From: Deltaproteobacteria bacterium
GTDB lineage: Bacteria; Myxococcota; Polyangia; Polyangiales; B10-G4
Length of the DNA stretch: 5,030 bases
NCBI GenBank assembly: GCA_019312705.1
Contig: JAFDCW010000424.1
Span: 1-5,030, forward strand
Reading direction: 5' to 3'
Shown: positions 1-5,030 of the stretch, piece by piece
Layout: the number at the start of each line of letters is the position of its first letter
Numbering within the stretch: position 1 is the first letter of the stretch
Notes under the pieces: model-generated
Seen by the model: only the letters and a program-made list of their open reading frames with translations
Databases searched by the model: none
What the model was told of the DNA's origin: nothing
Position numbers and translations under genes: made by a program

Positions 1-125
1 CGTCGGCGTACAGGTGACTTGACTGTGCCCTAGTTCCTCGAACAGTCAGTGTTCAACTAACTCGTGGTCCGAGGAAATCGAGCAAGGCCTTGGTTTTGAA
101 CATGGCGACTCTGCCTCAGGTCCCC

Positions 126-164
126 GAGTCGAGACGTCTCGACTCCGTCGCAGCGTCTCGACTC
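126..164. repeat. 20-bp perfect palindrome plus a third copy of its half-site
   Basis: The half-site GTCTCGACTC occurs three times: inverted at 126-135, direct at 136-145 (together a perfect 20-bp palindrome) and direct again at 155-164, 19 bases after the second copy. As RNA, the palindrome could fold into an 8-bp stem with an ACGT loop, so it may help end transcription from the VWA gene. However, neither strand has a T-run after it, so it is not a classical intrinsic terminator. The extra half-site two turns of helix away is more like an operator for a dimeric regulator. The repeats are certain; the function is not. Confidence 0.6.
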
Positions 165-178
165 GCCCTCGCCCTCCA

Positions 179-193
179 GACCCGAATCGGGTC
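179..193. repeat. 15-base palindrome just past the VWA stop codon
   Basis: GACCCGA-A-TCGGGTC has perfect 7-base arms around a single central base, 24 bases beyond the stop of the minus-strand VWA gene. In RNA the innermost pairs would have to open to form a loop, leaving a short GC stem with no following U-run. It may contribute to 3'-end protection or Rho-dependent termination, but that is conjecture. Confidence 0.4.
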
Positions 194-212
194 CGGGTCC
201 GTGTCGGTGTCC
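189..212. repeat. Degenerate hexanucleotide tandem run
   Basis: Four consecutive 6-base units, GGGTCC, GGGTCC, GTGTCG and GTGTCC, lie immediately 3' of the VWA gene and overlap the second arm of the neighbouring palindrome. The run is short and imperfect, and is most simply explained by replication slippage in GC-rich non-coding DNA. Confidence 0.4.
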
Positions 213-216
213 GTGC

Positions 217-1527
217 TCAGTCGGCGGTGCTCGGGCTGATCTCGTCGCTGATGATTTCCACCAAGAGGTCGTTCAGGAGCCACACCTTGAAGAGGCCGAT
301 GCTCGGCTCGATGTGGTCGCCGCCGATGCCGCTGTGGTTGGTCAGGAAGGTGTAGGTGCCGCCGGTGGTGACGGCGAGGAAACGCATCAGGAACTCGGTC
401 TCCTTGTCGATCCCGCTCCCGGCGACGGGGATGATCTTGACGCCGTGGGCTGCGGCGGCGCGGTTGGCGTCGCGGAGGCGGGCCATCATCGCCTGGTCGT
501 TGTGGGGCGGGGCGTCGAGGACGAGGAAGAGCAGCCGCGCGGTCGCGTGCTCGGACCAGGTGTGGTCGTTGATGGCGTCGGCGAGGGCCTGGTCGACGGC
601 CTCGGGGAAGTCGCCGCCGCCGTTGGCGCTCTCCGCCGCGAGGGCCGCGAGGCCTGGGGCGGTGTCGTCGGCGAAGGGCTGTGAGCGCACGACGTAGGCG
701 TCGCCGTCGTCGCGGTAGAAGTTCATCGAGAGGCGCAGGTCGAAGTTCTGGGCGGCTTCTTCCCGGGCCCGGGCGATGACGTCTTCGAGCTCGGCCTGGA
801 TGTACCAGAGCTCGTCGCCCATCGAGCCGGTCGTATCGACGACGAACATCAGGTCGAGGTTCGGGGTGCCCGCGGCCGGGGCGCCGGCGAGTTCGACGGG
901 GATTTCACGGAAGATGGCCGGGTCCACGTCGGTGACCGTCGCCGTCGCGGTGCCCGCGGTGACGACGACCGAGTACGGCCCCGTGTTTTCGGCGAAGAGC
1001 GAGGCGAAGAGCTCGGCCCGGCCCTGGCTGTCGGTGCGCGCCGAGAAGACCGCGGCCCCCGAGGCGTCCCGGAGCTCGACCGCGGCGTCGATGACGTTGG
1101 CGCCGGCGTTGCTCACCCGGACGGGCACCCGGAGCGTCGTCTCGTAGCCCCAGTGAGCCTGCATGCCGCCCCATTCCTCGCTGCTGGCGAGGGAAAGCCA
1201 GAGCTCCCAGTCGTCGAGGTCGCGCCACTCGCCTGCGGTGAGTTGGCCGGCGGGGACCTCTTCGATGCCGGTGCAGCCTTCGCCGCACTCCTCGGCGGGG
1301 ACCGCCGCCGGGGCCGTGCCGGTGCCTTCCGAGCCTGCCGAGCCCGCCGAGCCGCTACTCGCGGCGCCGGTGCCGTCACCGTCGCCGGCGTAGGAGCCCC
1401 CCCCGGTGCCTACTTCGCTGACCGGCCCCCCGGGCCCGCGGCTGGACTCGTCGCCTACTGAGGCGCAGCCCCCGGTCATGGCGAGGGCCAAGGTCAGGAG
1501 GGCGAATAGGCTGGTATTGCGGCGCAT
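217..1527 (-). CDS. VWA-domain lipoprotein
   Basis: This is a predicted exported, lipid-anchored protein of 436 residues with a von Willebrand factor A domain, a fold that binds ligands through a metal site. Visible in order: a signal peptide (MRRN, then a hydrophobic stretch) ending in TGGC with the acylated Cys at 21; a Gly/Ser/Ala low-complexity linker at about 29-77; a Cys pair at 81 and 85; a beta-rich segment at about 130-200 (VSNAGANVIDAAVELRDASG) resembling the Ig-like or carboxypeptidase-regulatory-like domains often attached to such proteins; and the VWA domain from about 224. The metal site reads DTTGS (D231, T233, S235), a DxTxS variant of DxSxS, with GGGDFPEA (D306) and LDAPPH (D338) following. 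The C-terminal TGGTYTFLTNHSG block is typical of myxobacterial VWA lipoproteins. The ATG start is preceded by GAAAGG at a 7-base gap. It is transcribed divergently from the protease operon. Ligand and role are unknown. Confidence 0.93.
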   Translation of the reverse strand: MRRNTSLFALLTLALAMTGGCASVGDESSRGPGGPVSEVGTGGGSYAGDGDGTGAASSGSAGSAGSEGTGTAPAAVPAEECGEGCTGIEEVPAGQLTAGEWRDLDDWELWLSLASSEEWGGMQAHWGYETTLRVPVRVSNAGANVIDAAVELRDASGAAVFSARTDSQGRAELFASLFAENTGPYSVVVTAGTATATVTDVDPAIFREIPVELAGAPAAGTPNLDLMFVVDTTGSMGDELWYIQAELEDVIARAREEAAQNFDLRLSMNFYRDDGDAYVVRSQPFADDTAPGLAALAAESANGGGDFPEAVDQALADAINDHTWSEHATARLLFLVLDAPPHNDQAMMARLRDANRAAAAHGVKIIPVAGSGIDKETEFLMRFLAVTTGGTYTFLTNHSGIGGDHIEPSIGLFKVWLLNDLLVEIISDEISPSTAD

Positions 1528-1564
1528 GGGAGGACCTTTCGTCTAAGAGGACAAAAGGGTGCCC

Positions 1565-1580
1565 AGCAGGTTTGGTGCCA
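1565..1580 (-). promoter_or_regulatory. Candidate sigma-54 (-24/-12) promoter for the VWA gene
   Basis: Reading the minus strand from 1580 to 1565 gives TGGCACCAAACCTGCT. It matches the RpoN consensus TGGCAC-N5-TTGCW with only the first T of TTGC changed to C, and the spacing between the GG and GC doublets is exactly right. Transcription would start near 1554, leaving a leader of about 27 bases that contains the GAAAGG ribosome binding site. Sigma-54 promoters are common in Myxococcota, and the position is ideal. Still, a single motif match in GC-rich DNA can arise by chance, and no activator gene lies in the window. Confidence 0.5.
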
Positions 1581-1602
1581 ACGGGTGAGCCTATGAAACC
1601 TG
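1567..1602. repeat. Inverted repeat overlapping the -12 promoter element
   Basis: CAGGTTT (1567-1573) and AAACCTG (1596-1602) are perfect inverted arms separated by 22 bases. The left arm overlaps the -12 region of the candidate sigma-54 promoter, so a protein bound here could affect it. Seven-base arms at this distance are not rare by chance, so this is a weak operator candidate. Confidence 0.3.
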
Positions 1603-1638
1603 GGGGATCTCGCCGAAGCGTCCGTGCCAGCGTGTGCC

Positions 1639-1662
1639 GGGCCGGGCATCTTCGCCCGGCCC
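1639..1662. promoter_or_regulatory. Strong GC hairpin in the divergent intergenic region
   Basis: GGGCCGGGC (1639-1647) pairs perfectly with GCCCGGCCC (1654-1662) around the 6-base loop ATCTTC, giving a 9-bp all-GC stem. It lies 87-110 bases before the protease start and roughly 85-108 bases upstream of the predicted VWA transcription start. No T-run follows on either strand, so it is not a standard terminator. It could insulate the divergent units, act as an upstream activator site for the sigma-54-like promoter, or structure the 5' leader of the protease mRNA. The stem is plain from the bases; its role is open. Confidence 0.5.
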
Positions 1663-1748
1663 TAGGTCGGCCGGGAACTCTCACGGGTCAATGCGCGGAG
1701 ATCGAAGAAGTGTGATGGATGGTACAGTTGGTCTCGGGGGTGCTCCTG

Positions 1749-3122
1749 ATGCGTCTGTCTGTCTGTCTCCTTCTGAGCCTTCTTGCGGCGGTTGCGACCG
1801 TCGGGTGTATCCCTCCGCCTCCTCCGCCCGGGTTCACTCCGCCAACCGATTCCGTCGCCGGCCCCGTCGACCCGGACGCGTCGCCGCTCTTCATCACGCG
1901 GACTGAGAATCCCCTGATCATGGGGCGAGCGCCGCTGAGGCTCAGCTTGATGTCAATCGAGCGCATCGCCCCGAGTGACCCTGCTTTTCACTCGGAGGAG
2001 CAGTTTTACGAACCGGACGGCGTGCGGGTCACGAGCCAGGCGTTCACGCGCGGACCGACGACCCAACTCGCTTGGTTGGAGGTGGAGTCGAGGAAGCCCG
2101 CGGACGACGGCACCATTGCCGTGGATCTCGTGCGCAACTGGCCCTTCGTGGTGGGAGCGGCAAGCCTGCCATTTGGAGGGAGCCCGGTGGAGTTCGTCCT
2201 GGAGACCGTCCAAGGAAGGACCGCAACTCCACCGGCGGGTAGCATCCCGCCTCCGCTCGGTTTCGACGTCAGCGAGGTCGCTCGTGTTCGCTACGCACTC
2301 GACCCCGATGTCCTCGTCCTGCCGATGCATGTCGTGGCTTTCACGGATCCGAACGGATCCGTCCTGTCCTTTGGAGGAAGCTCCGAGGTCCTCGAGGAAT
2401 CGCTGCGTCAGTTCGTGGATCCCGGTGGCGCCACTCAGGTCTCGGCCATTCGAACGGACGACGGACGCGAGTCGAGATCGCTGGCCCACATCGCACTGAA
2501 CCGCCGTTTTTCGGAAAACGCCGTGGACGGCTATTGGTACCAATGCGGGATCCAGTTTCACCTCGAGAAGATTGAGCTCATCGCGCAGGGGGATGAACTC
2601 GAGCGACGGCTCACGGTGATGACGACGAATCCTTGCAACCGCCGTCAAGAGCCGCTCGCGAACTACTTCCCAGGGGGGCTGACTGGTCCACCCGTCGACT
2701 CTTCGATGCAGGCCATTCCGGTATACGTAGGCGGGACTATTCGTACCGAGATATTTGGAGGTCTTGCTGGTGCGACATGCGGCAGCGGCAACCCAACGTG
2801 CAACCCGTATCCGCGCGGCAGCGCCGATGACCTGATCATGATCGATGGTCGCGCGGGTCTCGAAGGCCGAAGGTGGGTGCTCGCCCATGAGATAGGACAC
2901 TTTCTGGGCCTCGACCACGAGGGAGATCGGGTCTGCCAGGGCGACCTGGAGTCGACCAATCTCATGCGGACTTCCGGGCCCGAGTACGAGGACCCGTCTG
3001 AGGTGACCCTTTCGGCCGTGCAATGCGAGCGCGCCCGCTGCCTCGCGGCCACCTTCCTTTACCAGTGGGGCCACGTGCCCATGAGCCGACAGGAGGAAGA
3101 ATGCGCGGCCTTCACGCCATAG
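1749..3122 (+). CDS. Metzincin-type zinc metalloprotease lipoprotein
   Basis: Likely a zinc endopeptidase anchored in the membrane and acting outside the cytoplasm. With the chosen start it has 457 residues. MRLSV followed by a Leu/Ala-rich stretch ends in the lipobox TVGC (Cys 20), then a proline run PPPPPP. The metzincin motif HEIGHFLGLDH (bases 2886-2918) supplies three zinc-binding histidines (380, 384, 390) and the catalytic Glu 381; a Met-turn-like NLM (Met 406) follows at typical distance. The segment YWYQCGIQF (about 262-270) resembles the strand pattern found ahead of the zinc site in this superfamily. Residues about 30-255 match nothing I recognise. Eight cysteines after the lipid anchor (266 to 452) suggest disulfides. 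An earlier in-frame ATG at 1719 would add ten residues before the signal peptide; 1749 gives a normal one, with CGGGGGTG as a weak ribosome binding site. It is first in an operon with the SUMF1 gene. The exact peptidase family and the substrate are unknown. Confidence 0.87.
   Translation: MRLSVCLLLSLLAAVATVGCIPPPPPPGFTPPTDSVAGPVDPDASPLFITRTENPLIMGRAPLRLSLMSIERIAPSDPAFHSEEQFYEPDGVRVTSQAFTRGPTTQLAWLEVESRKPADDGTIAVDLVRNWPFVVGAASLPFGGSPVEFVLETVQGRTATPPAGSIPPPLGFDVSEVARVRYALDPDVLVLPMHVVAFTDPNGSVLSFGGSSEVLEESLRQFVDPGGATQVSAIRTDDGRESRSLAHIALNRRFSENAVDGYWYQCGIQFHLEKIELIAQGDELERRLTVMTTNPCNRRQEPLANYFPGGLTGPPVDSSMQAIPVYVGGTIRTEIFGGLAGATCGSGNPTCNPYPRGSADDLIMIDGRAGLEGRRWVLAHEIGHFLGLDHEGDRVCQGDLESTNLMRTSGPEYEDPSEVTLSAVQCERARCLAATFLYQWGHVPMSRQEEECAAFTP
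3091..3096 (+). promoter_or_regulatory. Ribosome binding site of the SUMF1 lipoprotein gene
   Basis: A perfect AGGAGG sits four bases (AAGA) before the ATG at 3101, entirely inside the last codons of the protease gene. It fixes the start of the downstream gene at 3101 rather than at the in-frame ATG at 3023, and it makes translational coupling of the two genes likely. Confidence 0.85.
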
Positions 3123-4102
3123 CGGTCGGCGTCACCTGTGCGGTGAGCCTCGTCGGGTGTTTTCTCGATCACGGCGCTCCCCCTGTCGAAGACGCCGGCT
3201 TCGACGTACCCGACGCCGGCCCCTGCGCCCCAGGCGAACCCTGTGATTGCCGGGCCGCAGATCTGGTCCCGTCGGGCACGCACGTCGTGGGGGCCAACAT
3301 CGAGGATGCCTGCGACTTCCGAGATGATTATCGATGTACGTTCTTCGGCGGGCCGGCACACCTAGCGGTACTCACCCGTGCGGCCTTCGTCGCCCGCTAT
3401 GAAGCGTCTAGCGGGTGCTGGGCGCGATGCGTTCGCGAGGGGGCGTGCCGTGCGGAAGCCGCGGTCGGATGTGCTGACGGAGAGTGCGGGCCCTTGATGG
3501 CGGCGTATTGGCGTGACCCGGACCATGCTCTCTTGCCAGCTATCAACCTCAGCTACCGGGGCGCGACCGAGTACTGCTCGTTTCTGGGCGGACGTTTGCC
3601 GACCAACGCAGAGTGGGAAAAGGCTGCCCGGGGGGAAGAGGGACGCCGCTGGCCGTGGGCTGGGGTACCGGACGACCCGCTCAATATCGATCGCACGGAA
3701 CTCGCGGAAATGCATGCCCTGTGGGTCGAGGGTCCTATCCCCTCCCATCGAGACCAAACTGCCGTTGGTACCGACTTCATCATTCCCATCGACAGCTTCC
3801 CGGAAGGCCGGGGTATCTACGGCCACTACGGTCTCATGGGCAATGCTTGGGAGTGGGTCTTCGATTGGATGGAGTTCTATGACACCGAGACGGTGACCGA
3901 TCCAATCGGGCCCGCGGTTCCCGATATGCCAGATGGCCGAATACTTCGGCCGGGGGAGGAGTACATCTGGGGACGTGTCATCGAGTACACGGATGTTGGG
4001 GTAACCCCCGGAGCGCATTTCTATCCCCACGGGGTCCGCTGCGCGTTTGATGTGGAGCCGGAGCCGCTTCCTATGTGGGAGACAATGGCCGTTGGCGAGT
4101 AG
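3101..4102 (+). CDS. Cys-rich lipoprotein with SUMF1 (FGE-like) domain
   Basis: A 333-residue exported lipoprotein. The signal peptide MRGLHAIAVG... ends in a textbook lipobox LVGC (Cys 20), followed by an Asp/Ala/Gly linker (DAGFDVPDAG) typical of myxobacterial lipoproteins. The rest shows SUMF1/FGE-sulfatase family landmarks: a degenerate N-terminal part with EASSGCWARCVREGAC (101-116); PAINLSYRGATEYCSFLGGR then LPTNAEWEKAARG (146-178); RRWPWAG (182-188); GLMGNAWEWVFDW (244-256); and GVRCA (311-315). Genuine formylglycine-generating enzymes convert a sulfatase Cys to formylglycine with a C-terminal Cys pair. Here the region before GVRCA has no second Cys and the usual RGGSW block is not recognisable, so FGE activity is unlikely; many SUMF1 proteins are instead binding or structural modules. 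Twelve cysteines follow the anchor, consistent with disulfides. The gene overlaps the upstream protease gene by 22 bases, so the two are expected to be co-expressed. The molecular role is unknown. Confidence 0.88.
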   Translation: MRGLHAIAVGVTCAVSLVGCFLDHGAPPVEDAGFDVPDAGPCAPGEPCDCRAADLVPSGTHVVGANIEDACDFRDDYRCTFFGGPAHLAVLTRAAFVARYEASSGCWARCVREGACRAEAAVGCADGECGPLMAAYWRDPDHALLPAINLSYRGATEYCSFLGGRLPTNAEWEKAARGEEGRRWPWAGVPDDPLNIDRTELAEMHALWVEGPIPSHRDQTAVGTDFIIPIDSFPEGRGIYGHYGLMGNAWEWVFDWMEFYDTETVTDPIGPAVPDMPDGRILRPGEEYIWGRVIEYTDVGVTPGAHFYPHGVRCAFDVEPEPLPMWETMAVGE

Positions 4103-4137
4103 GTGCAAGAATGCCCGAGAGGTCGTCAGTCCCCCCC
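4103..4137. other. Convergent intergenic gap, no clear terminator
   Basis: Thirty-five bases separate the stop of the plus-strand SUMF1 gene from the stop of the minus-strand small gene. The gap ends in seven consecutive C residues (4131-4137). I find no stem-loop with a T-run in either direction, so termination here may be Rho-dependent or the transcripts may overlap. Confidence 0.5.
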
Positions 4138-4536
4138 TCACCGATAGGGCTCAGTCGTCAGCAAAGCGGCGACCCGGCCGTGCCGGTCGCGGTCTTCATC
4201 GCTCTTGGGGAGCGTGCCCAGGAAGGCCTCCGCCCGGACCGCGAGGTCAGCGCACTTCTGGGTCTCTCCCCGGTGCCGTTGGTAGGCCGCGTCGGTCAGC
4301 AGGACGTCGACGTAGGCCCGGACCTGAAACGTCGCCCCAACGAGCCTCGCCGCGCTCTCGGTGTCGAGCATGTCGACCAGGGCGCGGTTCTGGCCGAGGA
4401 GCTGCCCGTAGGCAGCGTCGATGCTCTCGGCAATTTCCTCCTCGGGTATGTCGGCCGGCGTGCCAGAGATGATCGCGTTGACCGCGTCGACCAACTGCAC
4501 GACCTGACGGATCAGGTAGTCGTCGGAGGAGATCAA
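4138..4536 (-). CDS. Small helical protein resembling DUF6483
   Basis: A 132-residue protein with no signal peptide or membrane segment, so probably cytoplasmic. It looks wholly alpha-helical: SDDYLIRQVVQLVDAVNAII (4-23), PEEEIAESIDAAYGQLLGQN (31-50), then a long helical stretch to about 109 with RHRGETQKCADLAVRAEAFL. The opening YLIRQVVQLVDAVNAII and the later AAYGQLLG recall the DUF6483 family (YLLRQIEQL... and yrrLLG patterns), whose function is not known; this is from memory and moderately secure. The start is a TTG, two bases after the TGA of the upstream hydro-lyase gene. No ATG, GTG or ribosome binding site is available between the preceding in-frame stop and this TTG, which points to termination-reinitiation on a shared mRNA. 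Co-expression with the hydro-lyase is therefore likely, but a functional link is only inferred. Confidence 0.72.
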   Translation of the reverse strand: MISSDDYLIRQVVQLVDAVNAIISGTPADIPEEEIAESIDAAYGQLLGQNRALVDMLDTESAARLVGATFQVRAYVDVLLTDAAYQRHRGETQKCADLAVRAEAFLGTLPKSDEDRDRHGRVAALLTTEPYR

Positions 4537-4538
4537 CG

Positions 4539-5030
4539 TCAGGCGTGGGCTGCGGCGCCGGTGGTGCGGTCGCCAAAGAGCTCATCGGGGGCGACTATGT
4601 GCCCCGCGATTGCACTGGCGACGACCGTCAGCGGGCTCGCGAGGTAGACGTTCCCCGGCCCGCTGCGCCCCGGGAAGTTTCGGTTCTGGGCGCTCACCGT
4701 GACTTGGTTCTCGTCCGCGGACTTGCCCGGGCCGGCGTTGATGCACGCCCCGCAGCTGGGGTTGATGACCTCGACGCCCACCTTCTCGAAGAGCGCGATG
4801 TAGCCCTGCTGCTCCGCGTACTCACGGATGTGCTGGCTGCCGAACTGGATGAAGCACTGCACTCCGTCGGCGACCCGGAGGCCCCGGGTGTCGGCCTCGC
4901 GCAGCACCGCCGCGTACATGTCCATGTCGCTCTTCTTGCCGCCGGTGCAGCTGCCGCCGTAGGCGATGTCGATCTTGATCTTGTCGCTCACGTCGCCGAG
5001 GGCGATGCCGTTCCGCGGGTCGCCGGGGGT
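4539..5030 (-). CDS. Aconitase/3-isopropylmalate dehydratase-type large subunit (C-terminal part)
   Basis: The gene enters from the right edge of the window, so only the last 163 residues are seen; the frame stays open through DPRNGIALGD to base 5030, and a GTG at 4991 is internal. The family are [4Fe-4S] hydro-lyases that isomerise tricarboxylic or related acids (aconitase, isopropylmalate isomerase, homoaconitase). All three cluster cysteines are present: GGSCTGG (visible residue 28) and PSCGAC (93 and 96). The substrate-binding block NRNFPGR and the YLASPLTVVASAIAGHI segment follow. The protein ends about 20 residues after that, with no linker or swivel domain, as in two-subunit enzymes whose small subunit is separate. 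SCTGG in place of the common SCTN, and QFGSQHI where PGS is usual, mark a divergent subgroup, so I do not assign leuC. The next gene downstream is the DUF6483-like one, not a small subunit. Confidence 0.9.
   Translation of the reverse strand, partial: TPGDPRNGIALGDVSDKIKIDIAYGGSCTGGKKSDMDMYAAVLREADTRGLRVADGVQCFIQFGSQHIREYAEQQGYIALFEKVGVEVINPSCGACINAGPGKSADENQVTVSAQNRNFPGRSGPGNVYLASPLTVVASAIAGHIVAPDELFGDRTTGAAAHA

Larger units (their letters stand above)
1..216. other. Non-coding stretch downstream of the VWA lipoprotein gene
   Basis: I see no credible gene here: all three forward frames stop within the first 33 bases, and the only ATG-initiated frame on the minus strand (from base 103) is 16 codons with no ribosome binding site. 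What the stretch does hold is repeat structure: a loose inverted repeat TGACTGT (20-26) / ACAGTCA (42-48), a second TTCCTCG (34-40) / CGAGGAA (70-76), the 126-164 palindrome cluster, the 179-193 palindrome and the 189-212 hexamer run, the last three annotated separately. The left part could carry the promoter of a gene lying outside the window, but I cannot point to a convincing -35/-10 pair. Confidence 0.6.

Noticed and set aside
55..103. A 16-codon minus-strand ATG frame in the left non-coding stretch
   Set aside because: It is too short, has no ribosome binding site and no recognisable product.
313..1461. Several plus-strand open frames within the VWA gene
   Set aside because: They are low-complexity Gly/Ala/Arg/Ser-rich shadows of the VWA coding strand, with no motif or ribosome binding site.
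2343..2362. Tandem ACGGATCCG repeats inside the protease gene
   Set aside because: They are two 10-base near-copies in frame that encode ordinary residues (TDPNGSV); most likely coincidence in coding DNA.
1953..3074. A 373-codon open frame on the minus strand across the protease gene
   Set aside because: It is antisense to a gene with a signal peptide and a complete zinc-protease motif; its translation shows no recognisable motif or signal, and long antisense frames are common in high-GC DNA.
3023..3100. An upstream in-frame ATG at 3023 for the SUMF1 gene
   Set aside because: It would put 26 residues, rich in Arg and Pro, ahead of the signal peptide; the start at 3101 has AGGAGG at proper spacing and a standard lipoprotein signal.
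3191..3220. Repeated GACGCCGGC in the SUMF1 gene
   Set aside because: It simply encodes the repeated Asp-Ala-Gly of the lipoprotein linker.
3362..4141. A 259-codon open frame on the minus strand across the SUMF1 gene
   Set aside because: The plus strand encodes clear SUMF1 motifs and a lipoprotein signal; the antisense product is unrecognisable.
4075..4647. A 190-codon plus-strand open frame over the right-hand genes
   Set aside because: It is antisense to the hydro-lyase end (with its conserved NRNFPGR segment) and to the small helical protein; no family motif is visible in it.
1..5030. CRISPR array, tRNA/rRNA genes, insertion sequence or phage elements
   Set aside because: I found no regularly spaced repeats, tRNA-like cloverleaf, transposase motif or terminal inverted repeats in the window.

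Overview
This 5,030-base window looks like chromosomal DNA of a high-GC Gram-negative bacterium, most likely a member of the Myxococcota (Sandaracinaceae/Polyangia-like). The grounds are three consecutive predicted lipoproteins, a long Gly/Ser/Ala-rich linker after one lipobox, an Asp-Ala-Gly linker after another, and a myxobacterial-style SUMF1-domain lipoprotein. This placement is inferred from protein style, because there is no rRNA or other marker in the window.

Layout. Bases 1-216 hold no credible gene but contain a cluster of palindromes and short repeats downstream of the first gene. 217-1527 (minus) encodes a von Willebrand factor A (VWA) lipoprotein. Bases 1528-1748 separate it from a divergent operon; they contain a good sigma-54-type -24/-12 match facing the VWA gene and a strong GC-rich hairpin. 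1749-3122 (plus) encodes a lipoprotein with a complete metzincin zinc-protease motif. 3101-4102 (plus) encodes a Cys-rich lipoprotein with a formylglycine-generating-enzyme-like (SUMF1) domain; its ribosome binding site and start lie inside the end of the protease gene. A 35-base gap with convergent ends follows. 4138-4536 (minus) is a small helical protein resembling the DUF6483 family. Directly upstream of it, 4539 to beyond the window edge (minus) is the C-terminal part of an aconitase/isopropylmalate-dehydratase-type large subunit.

How they fit. The plus-strand pair is almost certainly one translationally coupled operon producing two membrane-anchored, disulfide-rich exported proteins, one with a probable protease active site and one with a SUMF1 fold that probably lacks FGE chemistry. 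Whether they act together is unknown. The VWA lipoprotein is divergent and has its own promoter candidate. The minus-strand pair at the right end is a separate metabolic transcription unit: the Fe-S hydro-lyase stops without a swivel domain, and the next gene is not a recognisable small subunit.

Most interesting are the metzincin/SUMF1 lipoprotein pair, the sigma-54-like promoter ahead of the VWA gene, the three-copy half-site palindrome cluster at 126-164, and the hydro-lyase large subunit followed by a small DUF6483-like gene started with TTG two bases after its stop. Nothing here amounts to a demonstrable new defence or mobile system.
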